Shown piece after piece: positions 47,900-58,961 of a stretch of 64,000 nt of DNA. The translations under genes were made by a program, and so were the position numbers. How positions within the stretch are numbered: the stretch's first letter is position 1; each line of letters begins with the position of its first letter. The notes under the pieces are model-generated. The model saw only the letters and a list, made by a program, of their open reading frames with translations. It had not been told where the DNA came from and searched no databases. This stretch comes from Nageia nagi (Eukaryota; Pinophyta): assembly GCA_050084985.1 (NCBI GenBank), contig JBITNC010000001.1, positions 19,096,001-19,160,000 of the forward strand, written 5' to 3'.

Positions 47900-49345
47900 T
47901 GAGGATCGAATTGAAGCTACATATATCTTTGTAGGTTTGTCTAATGTCTTCAAATAGTCACCAACAAATAAGAAAGTGATTTTTAACTTCTATGATATTT
48001 ACACAATTTCTTTTACCCCAAGGTGCTTTAGGTGTTGTCCATCTATCAATTTCACTATGAAAATCATATGAATTAGTCCTTAATTTTGTGATAGCAAACT
48101 TCTTTTTGAGACCAGTAATCTTATGTGGGTAAGAGGGAAGTTCAAGTTTTGGATAAATGATATTTTTATAGTAACCTAGTTTTTTTTTAATGTTATCATC
48201 ATTCCAAAATTGTTGATTTACTTTATTTGCAATTTGAATTTCTAATTTATTGTTATAGAAGGTGCATGCTATTGCATATCCCGAAAATCAAGTCACTTAT
48301 CAAAGTTTTTTAGCCAATTTTGTTAAGATGTTGATGAGTTGTACAAGTTTGTTAGACAACTATAGGCAATATATGGGAATCTAACTTTGTAAGTTTGTAA
48401 TTATATAATATGTATCATTTTAAAGCTTCTCTTTCAATAGGGAGTAAGCTAGCTTCATGAGAAGGATAGGGTAAGGTATGCTATTTTTAATCTTGAAGTT
48501 ATAAATGATAAATTATTTTTGAATTTGCTCAATTTTATTCCATATTTGCCGAGACATGCTTACACCCTAGACTTGATAACCGTAGAGTAATACTCGAGTT
48601 ACAAGGTAGGAGAAAAGATTTTTCTTTTTATCCCATTTCCAAAGTCTTGCATTTTTACATTTATTTTCCAATCCATAAAAGGATTTTCATTCAATAAAGT
48701 TCTTTTTTCAACAATTAAATTTCAATTTAGTTTATGATTTATGTCAATACCCAAGTATTTATAAGATTGAATAATCTCTAAATGTTGGCTATTAAAGAAG
48801 ATTGTGGGGTGATCTATTTTTTTAAATTTAATGATCATAATTTTCATTTTATCTATATTAATTCTTAAATTAGAAATATTACAAAATGTTTGAATGATAT
48901 TTAATTATTTAACAAGACCATCATAATGTTTAGCTAACAAGATAATATCATTCGCATAAATAAGAACAATAACACATTTACAAAGGTTGGTGCTTATGCA
49001 CCCAACTTCTTCAAAATAATTTTCTAGTTGATTGGAGGCAACCTTGTTTTACTTCAATATTGCATCAAATTTCCTCATACTACCTTAATTAATTTTGAGT
49101 TTGGCTATAATTTGTTCAAAAAGCTTATAAACAACAAATCTTAATTCAAAAGGTAAATTTAATTTAGCCATACAATTTAAAAGTATCCCTAGGAACGTTA
49201 TCAAAGCTTTTTTTTTTTATAATCTACAAAGTAAACAAATAAGTCTTCTTTATCATTTCAATAATTTTTAGCAATGATTCAAAATGTGAGGATGTGATCA
49301 ATTGTTGAACGTTTCCTTCTAAAATTAGCTTGGCCTTTAGTTCTT
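47900..49345 (-). pseudogene. Non-LTR retrotransposon reverse transcriptase relic
   Basis: Reading the minus strand from 49345 down: GQANFRRKRSTIDHILTF, then FVYFVDYKKKALITFLGILL (relatives: FVDFKKAFDTV), LPFELRFVVYKLFEQI, LIYANDIILLAKHYDGLVK near 48949, INIDKMKIMIIKFKKI and SYKYLGIDINHKLN near 48750. This order is that of a non-LTR reverse transcriptase through its thumb region. The catalytic box is YAND in place of YADD, and stops are frequent. The endonuclease part is not visible. Confidence 0.8.
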
Positions 49346-51000
49346 AAATTATTATCATTAAGTCACTTGGTATTTTTTTTAATGAAAAACTAGTTTATAT
49401 TCATAAATCACCTTTACAGTAAAAAAATGTTGTGAGTGGTAGTGAACACACCCCAAATTATTTTCAAACTAATCTTAACAACAAATTAGGACAATTGGCA
49501 AAACAAAACCATTATAAAAAATGGCTTATGATACACATTTCAAAGTTTGAGCATACATGATTAAAAATAAAAAAGATAAGAGCTTATTCTACCTCCCAAG
49601 GCGAATTAGTCATCAATGACGACTCCACATATTCTCCCAATTATTAGTGGGAATTCATTAAATATCCAATCCCTCTCCCTTATGTCAATTATCATTAAGT
49701 TCCAACTTGCCATCACCCCACCCATATGTAGGGGAAGAGCATGTTGTCTAAGTAGACCATCCATCACATGTGTGAGTTGTAGTATCATTATTGGGTTTCC
49801 CTCCCAATCTAACTTGATGGCCTGAAGAGGCATGCATTACATCTCACTCTTTGTGCTATTTGGATGAACTAGCACCTAGATCTTGAAAACACTTATGAAT
49901 CGATTAAGATTGTGACCAGTGGCAACCACTAGACCAAGAGCATGCTCAGGATGGGGGGTGTTGATGAGACCTCAATTGGGACTTGGAACGAGCTGAGCCC
50001 TGTTGCAAAACTTATGGGGGGATACAACTAATCGAGCAAGGGGCATTGCTCTAATAGTACAACAAGGTGCAAAGGTGATGAATTTGCATCTCCACTTTGG
50101 TGGCTTGATTGCATATCTATAGCCAGGTATCATGAAACACTTCAATCTTGTCAACAAGAGTAAAATCAACAAATGGCTCATATTACTTTAAAATAATCCT
50201 ATTTCGGAACTTCTAGATATGGAACAAATATTAACTCTAAAAATATGCCAAACTTCATGAAGAGGAAATATCATAGAGAAAGAATCATCCAAAAGGGCAT
50301 GCTACCATGCAAAATTCTCTATCATAAAAGGGGAAAAGAGAAACAACCCAATCCTAGGCATGTTTTGCTCTCATGCAAAACCAAAATAGAGTGAATAAGT
50401 TTGATTCTTATTTATTACAAAAGCCCATATAGGGTCAAGAACACCTAAATGTTTCAGCCTATCCCAAGAGGGAGACGTTGATAGAGAAGACTCTAGGAAA
50501 AAAAGGATTTCTTTGATTCAAGGTATGGTGACAAGAAAATGATAAATATATACCTCCATCTAGATTTAGTAGAAATTAAATCCTATTTTTCATTAAGCCA
50601 AAGAACCATAGACAAAATAAGAGGAAGCCAATAATAACCAAGCCTATCTTTGTAATTAAGCAAAGGGGTATCAACATGCCACGCCCAATGCTTCCATCAC
50701 AACTTTTGGGTTCTAACTTTGATTTTATGAAGCATAGAAAAGGAGTATTTCTAAGACAACATCATAAGTTTCCTTATATGCATTGTTCAAATTGAAAGTG
50801 CATCCCATAGAATCCAATCCTAAGTGACTTTTATGAAAAGAAGTTTGTAATTGTAATACCTCATTTGAAGAATTTTTGGGCATGAATCCATTGTACCTAA
50901 GCAAGGGGAGAACCATACAAAGTGAGAACCAATGATCATCGCTTATTGAGATAATATAAAGATAAGCCTTTGTGGAAGTCATTTCCTTTCCATCTTAACC
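49346..51000 (-). pseudogene. Unrecognised coding-like relic
   Basis: Minus-strand open stretches at 50725-50982 (FMPKNSSNEVLQLQTSFHKS), 49972-50181 and 49606-49833 (QLTHVMDGLLRQHALPLHMG then NLMIIDIRERDWIFNEFPL) are richer in G/C and less repetitive than their surroundings, and read like pieces of one protein. I do not recognise the family. A transposon-borne or captured host sequence is possible. No function is assigned. Confidence 0.35.
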
Positions 51001-51545
51001 AAGGAGTAAGTTGTTGCCACACTCGCTAAATACTTTTAATAACAAAGGAACCAAATATTTTGACAAAAATTGGTGAAATGCAATTATTATTTGGTTCGAT
51101 CCAGGAGAATCATTTCTCTACTAATTATTTCTTCTTTAATACCTGTTTGTACTTCCTCTACTTTTGGATTATGGATTTCTTCATTTTGCAGTTGAATTTC
51201 CAATTCTTATGTAGTACCTTCTCTTAACATCTCACCTTGAATCTCATTTAGATGAGCATCCTCTACTACTACATTCCTACTTAAACAATAAAATCACTAG
51301 ACCAAAAATGGGCTTTGGGGGTGGGCAATTTGAGGTAGTTTTCTTACGATGTTTTTTAACTACCCTAATGTTTTGTTTTAGTGGTGATTTTTGAGGGGCA
51401 TATTTTACTCGCCCAAAAAGAACCAAATGAGGTAACTAAAAACCTCCTCTTCATGAAACCAAAATAAAAAAGGGTACATGAGGGAATGTTTTCGATATTT
51501 GAGATATTTCGAGCTGAGGGGTTGGAAGGAGAGGGGCATTTGGTG
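51000..51545. other. No gene recognised
   Basis: The right part (51500-51545) carries GAGATATTTCGAGCTGAGGGG, which recurs in altered form at about 56690-56730 and inverted at about 58425-58470, linking this edge to the PPR repeat zone. Confidence 0.4.
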
Positions 51546-51547
51546 TA

Positions 51548-51690
51548 TTGGCAAGATGAGAGAGGAGACATGGTGAGACCAAATGAGAGGAGACATGGTG
51601 AGACCAAATGAGAGGACATGTGGTGAGACCAGATGAGAGGAGACCTGGTGAGACCAAATGAGAGGAGACCTAGTGAGACTAGATGATGGG
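51548..51690. repeat. 25-bp minisatellite, about 6 units
   Basis: The unit is TGGTGAGACCAAATGAGAGGAGACA with variants (one unit shortened, the last two with AGAT). Three minus-strand frames stay open across it (within 51365-51743) and give SHLVSP/SFGLTMS-like repeats, an effect of the repeat and not evidence of a gene. A related piece lies at 56890-56955. Confidence 0.9.
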
Positions 51691-51835
51691 AAATGTGTTT
51701 TCCTAGGAGGTGCAAGTAGGTATTTTAGTCTATGAACTTGCAAACTTGTAGTATTCTTCTACATTCTACATATATATCTGTGCTTTGTATTTTTTTGCAT
51801 TCTTTTAGAAAACTCATGAATTCTACAAATATTGC

Positions 51836-52135
51836 AAACCATGAAATTATGTTTACGTCATGCATTTTATCAAACTTATCCTTGATCTTATGTATTCTTT
51901 TGAATATTTTATGTGTCTATGGTTTTTTTAGAAAATCCATTTTGTGTATCATGCAATCATTGTAGACCATGAAACTGTGTTTTCATCATGCATCGTATCA
52001 AATAAATCTTGGGTCTTATTTTATTCTTCCACATGTTTCATATATTTATGGGCCTTTTTTAGAAAATCCATTTTTTGAATCATGTGATCATTGTAGACTA
52101 TGAATTTTTTTTTGTGTTATGCATCTTGTTAAACA
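51836..52135 (-). repeat. 130-bp PPR-derived tandem array
   Basis: Landmark (G)ACCATGAAA(T/C)T at 51836, 51966 and about 52097 gives a 130-131 bp period. On the minus strand each unit reads roughly as the KMHDA..ISW PPR linker. Confidence 0.75.
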
Positions 52136-52138
52136 AAC

Positions 52139-52580
52139 CCACAACATTCAATTTACAAGTACCAAGTTGACGCATCCACACACCCAATTCAAGGTTCATG
52201 GGTGTTTTGGTAGTGAAGTTCAAAGCTCCCATAGCTTGCACAAACTACAACATTTGATTTTTGAGCACCAAGTAGACACATCTACACACCCAATTCAAGG
52301 TTTATGGGTATTTTGGCAATGAATTTAAAAGCTTCCTCAAGATAGCCTTATCGAATCACAACATTCGATTTTCAAGCACCAAGTAGACACATACACACAT
52401 CCAATCCAAGGTTTATGGGTATTTTGGAATTGAAGTTCAAAGCTCTCTCAAGATATCCTGCATGCACCATAATATTCAATTTACAAGCATCAAGTAGAAA
52501 CATGCACACACCCAATTAAGGGTTTATGGGTAGTTTGGCAATGAAGTTCAAAGCACCCTCAAGATAGCCTACATGGTTAA
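52139..52580 (-). repeat. 106-111 bp PPR-motif tandem array, four units
   Basis: GGTT(T/C)ATGGGT occurs at 52193, 52299, 52410 and 52521. On the minus strand every unit gives a version of GYLE.ALNFIAK.PINP.LGV, then a LLGACKLN-like end, the E1-type PPR motif of about 35 residues. The period is close to one PPR motif. Confidence 0.85.
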
Positions 52581-53089
52581 GAAGGTTAACAATGCATGTA
52601 TAATGATTAATCCTATGATTACAAGATATGTACAAAAATGAAAGACTTGTAGAGACTTTTAAGAAGATGCACTTGTCAAGTGTAAAATTGGCTACATGAT
52701 GAAACAATATACTTTAAGAAAGTATTAAAAACCAATCCAAAAGTAGTAATTTGGTAAAAATAAACTTATAATACTTAACAATTGTTCAACCCATAAATTT
52801 AAATGCTATGTTGTCTTACCTTCATAATAAGCATAATAAGATATAAAGGTTGGATATCTTTCCCTCATGAAACTATGTATATATCATGCATCTTGTTAAA
52901 TAATTCTTGGGCTTTATGTATTCTTCCATATTTTGCATACATACCTTTCAATGCATTCACAACCACAACATTTGATGAAAATCCATTTTCAGCTACTCTT
53001 TGATGAATGTCCATACCTTCTTCTAAAGCTCCCATGGTGGCACATGCTGGAAGAATGATACATCCCAAGAATAATGCAATAAGAGTCAC
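52516..53089 (-). pseudogene. PPR pseudogene fragment
   Basis: The open stretch at 52865-53089 reads GCIILPACATMGALEEGMDI, then HQRVAENGFSSNVVVVNALK and MYAKYGRIHKAQELFNKMHD, a near-canonical PLS-type PPR pair. The stretch at 52516-52707 gives NHYTCIVNLLNHVGYLEGAL, the E motif that normally follows. Between them are stops and non-coding sequence. Confidence 0.85.
52560..52880. repeat. Left arm of a long inverted repeat
   Basis: The complement of 52560-52690 matches about 57848-57985 (landmarks ATTTTACACTTGA, GGATTAATCAT.ATACATG.ATTGTTAACCTTC). The complement of 52695-52800 matches about 57600-57700 (landmarks AAATTTATGGGTTGAACAATTG, CTTTCTTAAAGTATA). The arms are about 4.7 kb apart. Confidence 0.75.
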
Positions 53090-54490
53090 TCATGCTATTA
53101 AAGTATTTTCAACCCTCATCCACTAGAACTACATGGTTGCATGCAAGTAGAACACATACACATATTTATATATGCAAGTAGAACACATATAAAGGTTTCT
53201 TATGCTAGTTTTATTCTTTCCTAAAAGCCTTTTTATTTTTCACAAAAAAGGGTTCTTAGCAAAGTATAAAATATAGCCCAAAAGACCTTATTGATAGATA
53301 TTGACACTATACTTGCATTGTGAATCATGTTAAATAATTCTTAGGAATTGTGTTTTTGCTAACTTATCACTTTTGGGTTGGTTTTTTACACTTGGAATTT
53401 TTTTGGATTAAATAGTTGCTTTCCTTCTCAAAGCTAATTTTTAGATCATATGGTATTGTACTTAAATCATTTTATATCACATCATGCATATTGTAAAATA
53501 CATATCTATTAGGGAAGTCAAAACCACAATATTCAAGGCAAAACCATTTTCAACTACTCTTTAACAGATGTTAATACCTTCTTCTATAGCACCCATTTTA
53601 CATACATGTCTATGGGATTTGAGTATTGTTCCACACTTTGTATACATGTCTATCTAGACAATCAAAATCATAACATTTGATTTACAAAGCATCATGTAGA
53701 TATATCCACATACCTGATTCAGGGTTTATGGGTATTTTGGCACCTGAGCTATGATGCTAGCATTGGGCTCCTAAAGAATGGTCCAATGGAACAAATACAC
53801 ATGTTCATATATGCAAGTAGAACAAATACAAAGGTTTCTCACACTATTGAAGTTTTGTTATTTATAGGCTTTATTATGTGCTCTGCTAAAAGCCTTATTT
53901 TATTTTTCAATTAAAGAATGAGAAATAAAAAAAGGCTCTTGCAAAGCACAAAATATAGCCTGCAAGACCTTGTTGAAAGAGATTGATTCAAATTATGAAA
54001 AGCTGCTTTCCTTCTCCAAGCCAGTTTTTGGATCATATGGTACTGTATTTAAATCATTTCATATCACATCATGCATATTGTGAAATAATTCTTGGACCTT
54101 GTATACATACCCATGTTTATATATGCAAGTAGAACATATACAAAGGTTTCTCATGCTATTAAAGTTTTGTTTGACTATATTTTATGCTCTAGTGAGAGCC
54201 TTTTTCTATTTCTCATTAAAAGAATGAGAAACAAAAAATGGTTCCTTGAAGAGCATAAAATATAGCTTGCAATACCTTCTTGAAAAATATTGAAACTATT
54301 CTTACATCATGCATCTTGTTAAAAAATTTTGTGCATTGTGTTTTTTTGCCAACTTATCACTTTTGGGTCAGTTTTTGATACTTAGAAAATATCTATTTCA
54401 AAAAGTTTTTTTTCCTTCTCCAAGCCAATTTTTGGATCATGTGGTATTGTATTTAAATCATTTCATATCACATCATGCATCTTATGAAAT
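53090..54490 (-). repeat. PPR-derived degenerate repeats
   Basis: GCAAGTAGAACACATAC..AAAGGTTTCT recurs near 53135, 53815 and 54127. The block TTTTTGGATCATATGGTA, then TTTAAATCATTT.ATATCACATCATGCAT-like sequence recurs near 53440, 54025 and 54430. A decayed GALEEG..IH segment lies near 53545-53600. It is non-coding now. Confidence 0.65.
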
Positions 54491-54496
54491 AATTCT

Positions 54497-55556
54497 CACT
54501 ACTACATTTTAGTGATTTTACATCATACCATACGTCATAAAATTTCATTTTGATGCCATGATGCAAGATGCATCATTTTTTGGCATGTCTATGCCAATCT
54601 ATATAAAATTTTTTTTTTGACATCTCAGTTAACACCTCAATTGATACATCAACTAATACATCAAATGATGCAACAGTTGACGTATTTAATTGCATCAAAT
54701 AATATGTCAAGTGATACATGGAATAGAAAAAAAAAGCCATGGATCATGGCATGATATACTATCGATCGTTGATGCATTCCTTTGATCGATGGTGGATTTT
54801 TAATGGTGGGTATGATACCATTGATGAGTAAATGAAGGAGCTTGCCATTTATAAGGGTATTTTTAGTGATGCAGTTTTGTAGGAGCTAAAGATATATTGA
54901 GGAACATAGATAGTAGTGTGTATTTGCATTTTATGGTAAGCAAAATGTACATTGCATGCTTTAACCACCCATAAAATTTTTAATTGTATGATCGAATGAC
55001 ACATCTTCTCATGGAATATGATAATTTTAGGTTACTAAAGATATGGCTTTCCTCAACAGGCATTGAAATATTTCACCAAACATAATAAACATTAAAGTAG
55101 TCCAACCAAATGAATTCACCTTTCCCAATATCCTCAAAGCATGCACCAAACTGAGAGATTTGTAAAAGGATTTATACATACATCAAAGACTCTTTAAAAT
55201 TAAATTTTATCGAATGTTGCAGTTGTAAGTGCCCTATTACACATAATGCAAAATATGGAAGTATAGAGAAGAAACACGAATTGTTTGACAAGATGCATGA
55301 TGCAAATAAGAAATCTTCCTCATTCCTATAATTTTGATGCTATAAATGATGCTTTATACATCATGTATAACATTAATTATTTTACGTTCAAAATATTGAT
55401 ATTCGATGCAAGGAATGATGTTATAATTAACACAAAAAATGATGCTTTGTTTGATAGTACCCTTAGCGTCAATTGATATGTCATGATTCATATAATTAAA
55501 AAAAATAATATGGATTGATGCATGGTATGATACAAAATCACTAAAATATAGTAGTG
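54497..55556. mobile_element. Non-autonomous CACTA (En/Spm-type) transposon
   Basis: The left end starts CACTACTACATTTTAGTG. The inverse of the right end starts CACTACTATATTTTAGTG, and the match continues to about 41 bp with about 5 mismatches. TCT flanks both ends (54494-54496 and 55557-55559), the 3-bp duplication of this superfamily. Subterminal TGATGCAT/CATCAA-type motifs recur at both sides (54560-54720 and 55330-55530). No transposase is encoded. A paralogous unoccupied site at about 58065-58110 reads GAAATAATTCCTAGGCC. It carries a PPR fragment (next entry). Confidence 0.88.
55045..55310 (+). pseudogene. PPR gene fragment carried inside the CACTA element
   Basis: On the + strand, in three frames, it reads GFPQQALKYF (55045-55074), PNEFTFPNILKACTKLRDL (55106-55162), then IHQRLFKIKF, and LFDKMHDAN (near 55282-55308). 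This is the order of a plant PPR protein (..QAL.YF..M....V.PNEFTFPSILKAC..L...E.G..IHQ...., ...ARELFDKMH). Most surrounding PPR pieces are on the minus strand. It lies wholly between the CACTA ends, so it was carried in or captured by the element. It cannot encode a protein. Confidence 0.72.
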
Positions 55557-55559
55557 TCT

Positions 55560-55914
55560 TAGGCCTAGTGTATTATTTCATATTTTGCAAACATGTCTAT
55601 CAGGGTAGTAAGAATCACAATATTCAAGGTAAAATTATTTTCAACTACTCTTTGATGGGTATTTATACCTTCTTCTAGAGCTCCCATTTTGCATACATGT
55701 TTATGGGACTTGAGTATTATTCCACATTTTGCATACATGTCTTTCTAGGCATTCAAAACCATAACATTCAATTTACAAAGCATCAAGTAGACTCATACAC
55801 ATATCCAATTCAAGGTTTATGGGTATTTACCACCTAAGCTCAATCATAGTGAGCCCAATTATGATGCTGGCCATGGGCTTCTGAAGGATGGATAAATGAA
55901 ACTAATCAATCACC

Positions 55915-55966
<52 letters not shown>

Positions 55967-57420
55967 TGATGAAAGATAAAGACATGTTCATGATCAAGTG
56001 CACCATATGACATAAAATGATCCAAATGCACCATATGTTCATGCTTAAGTTCACCAAATGATCCAAATACACCAACATATGATATGAAATGATCTGATTA
56101 CACCATATTGGTATGAAATGATGCTACTATGCCATATGATATAAAATTATACAAATGTGCTTACTATTTCAAATATTACTCAAATGAGTCTAATGTGATC
56201 TATAATATAACTACCACAACATTTGATTTAGAAGCACCAAGTAGATACATATAGACACTAATAAGATCTTTTTGAAAATTGAAATGGAATATAAAACTTG
56301 ATAGATATGTATACAAAATATGGAATATACATGATGCAGATACAGTTTCATAGAATGTAATGTGGAATATATATGATGTAGATACAATTTCATATCATAT
56401 GTCATAATTTACTTGTATAAAGATTCTAATAAAGGCAAGAAATGAAGGAACTGACAACATATTTCATTATTTTCATCTCATTATTCTGTATATATAATAT
56501 GACATCCACTTGGGAACCATATATTTTTGTCTATGTTTGGTTAAGTATTACAAATATGTTTTTACCAACATGCCACTTTTGGATCTTTTAGATCATCTAT
56601 GTTTGGCTAAGTATTATAGTTCAAGAAATGAAGGAGCCCACAACATGTTTCAATATTTTTGGGCCCTTGAAATATTTTCATCATTTTGAGTTTTTTAAGC
56701 TGAGGGTTTGGAGGAGAGAGGTGCATTTAGATTATTTCATACCATATATATAGTTCACTTAATACAATTCCTTATCTTATGGTGTACTTAGATCATTTCA
56801 TATCATGTATATGGTGCACTTGACAATTTCATATCTTGTTTGTGCATATCTTGTGATCATTGTTGGAGGAGAGAGGGACATTTGATGCATTATCCATACT
56901 AGAGAGATGAGGCGAGAGACCAAATGGAGGAGACATGATGAGAATAGAGGATACATGGCATCAAGTATTTTGACTTCATATATGCATTTTTCTATAGGGA
57001 AAAATTATTGCATGTTATTATGATTCAGTTGCAATTGCCTCATCAGATTGCAATCTCTATAGTTTTAAGCATCTAGGTTGGTTGTGTGGTAACATTATGA
57101 ATAAGGTTAAAGCATAATGGTGATACATATTTTGAGAGCTTATAAATGTAGCTAGCCCTGACTTTTCTAATTCATGATATTTTGTACATGTTATCCAATA
57201 GGAAATACATCCAACCTTTATATCTTGTTGTGCTTTTTGTGGAGATAAGCAACATAACGTATCATATATGATAATGTAGATAGAATTGTTAATAGATAAC
57301 ATCGATTAATAATTTATTTGTATTAATATCATACTTATCATAGTGATTTTTCACAAGTCAATGCTTATAATCATGTCATTGCTATTTATAAATTGCAAGT
57401 GCAAAGAGAGAACCAAGTAT
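55560..57420. repeat. PPR-derived degenerate repeats, right of the CACTA element
   Basis: About 55590-55700 (minus) resembles the GALEEG..IHQRVVEN segment. 55760-55900 resembles the KMPIN.LGVW segment. 55970-56170 carries repeated CACCATATGA.AT.AAATGAT. 57050-57280 matches 59350-59480. All frames are broken. Confidence 0.6.
55916..55962. repeat. (TA)n microsatellite
   Basis: About 23 uninterrupted TA units within PPR-derived sequence (TCACCATTATA...). The (CA)n tract at 59562 lies at the equivalent, inverted position of another copy (ATATAGTAATGGTGATTAG). Confidence 0.95.
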
Positions 57421-57429
57421 GTCATTTGT

Positions 57430-57990
57430 CATAACTTGAAATATCTGGTAACTTTCCAAGTTCGCGATGAAATCATTATATATGCATTGTTTACCTTCTT
57501 GGCCATGTAGAATATATTTGAGGAGGTTTTGAACATTATGTATAGTACACTTGGTTCATTTCATATCATATTTTGTACTTAGATAAGAACATAACATTTA
57601 AATTTATGGGTTGAACAATTGCTAAGTATTACAAGCATATTTTTTCCAACTTACCACTTTTGGATTGGTTTTGATACTTTCTTAAAGTATAGTATTTCAT
57701 TATAGGTGTAATATGATAATAATCAATCATCATATTGAAGAGTTTAAGGGCATGTTTATTTTAGTAATGAATTAACATATCCTCCAATCATTACATTCCA
57801 TGAGATTATTTGGGAACTTAGGTAATATGTTGCTTTTTCTTCTCTAAGCTAGTTTTACACTTGATAATTGCATCTACTTAAAAGTATCTATAGCCTTTCA
57901 TTTTGTCCATATCTTGAAATTGTGGGATTAATCATGATACATGGATTGTTAACCTTCATGGTCGTATAGACTAACTTGAGGTAGATTTGA
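57430..57990 (+). repeat. PPR E-motif fragments and right arm of the inverted repeat
   Basis: 57440-57530 and 57840-57990 are two + strand copies of the E-type segment (ATTGTTTACCTTCTTGGCCA and ATTGTTAACCTTCATGGTCG). 57590-57720 pairs with 52695-52800. See the left arm at 52560-52880. Confidence 0.65.
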
Positions 57991-58199
57991 ACTTCAACTT
58001 CTACAATGATTGCATGATACACACAAAATGGGTGTTCTAAAAATTAAAGGTCCATAGACACATGAAATAATTCCTAGGCCTTGTGTATTATTTCATATTT
58101 TGCATACGTGCTTGTTAGGGTAGTCACAAGCATAATATGCATGATGCAAGCACTATTTCATGGTTTGCAATGATTATAGGATTCACAAGCTTTCTAAAA

Positions 58200-58290
58200 G
58201 AATGCAAAAAAATTCAAAGCACCAATTGCCCCTAAGTGACAAAATGCCCATAAACCCTAAATTGGGTGTGTGGTTGTATCAAATGAAAAT
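58200..58290 (+). pseudogene. PPR E1-motif fragment on the + strand
   Basis: Within the open stretch 58160-58351 the frame reads KMPINPKLGVWLYQ, the same motif that is tandemly amplified on the minus strand at 52139-52580. Confidence 0.6.
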
Positions 58291-58354
58291 TATGGAATAT
58301 GTTGTGGGCTTCTTCATTGCATGGCATATATCAGAACTTTTCTATAAATAAATT

Positions 58355-58720
58355 ATGACATGTGACATGGAATGATTTAAATACACCATATGATGTGATA
58401 TGAAATGATTTAAATACACCAAATATCCCTCTCCTCTTCAACCCCTCAACTCAAAAATCTCAAAATGATAAAAATATTATGAGCTCCCAACTAAGCTTCA
58501 TGCACACACCTTTTTATTTTGGTTTTCAATATATGATGTGATATGAAATTATTCAAATACATATGATCCAAAAATTGACTTGGATAAGGAAAGAAAATAT
58601 TTAGCATGTGATATGAAAATGATTTAAATACACCATATGATCCAAACAATGGCTTTGAGAAGGAAAGTAACTGTTCAACATGTGATATGAAATGATTTAA
58701 ATACACCATATGATCGAAAA
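58355..58720 (+). repeat. Tandem units of a block shared across the PPR zone
   Basis: TGTGATATGAAAT.ATT.AAATAC followed by CATATGATCCAAA.A.TG.CTT occurs in tandem near 58535, 58605 and 58682 (about 75-bp spacing), with shorter copies at 58360-58420. It is the inverse of the block at 53440, 54025 and 54430. Confidence 0.7.
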
Positions 58721-58829
58721 ACTCAAAAGGATGAAAAAATTCCAAGTGCCCCCTAAGTTGGAAAAAACATGCTTGTAATACATAGCCAAACACAAAAAAA
58801 CATGTGGTTCCCAAGTGGTTCATCAGATC

Positions 58830-58961
58830 AAAGTTTAAGGAATCCTTGTTGTAGCCATGAATTGTATTTCCTCCAATCATTGCAGTCCATGAGATTGTGT
58901 TTGCATCATATACCATCCATATTTTGCATTCATGTTTATTAGGTTTTATGTTCCATTTCAC
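58830..58961 (-). pseudogene. PPR fragment
   Basis: The minus-strand frame starts VYDANTISWTAMIGGNTIHG and continues YNKDSLNFDLMNHLGT, the PPR P/L motif boundary (..ISWTAMI.GY..HGY.KDAL.LF..M...G). Downstream the frame runs into the non-coding shared block. Confidence 0.7.
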
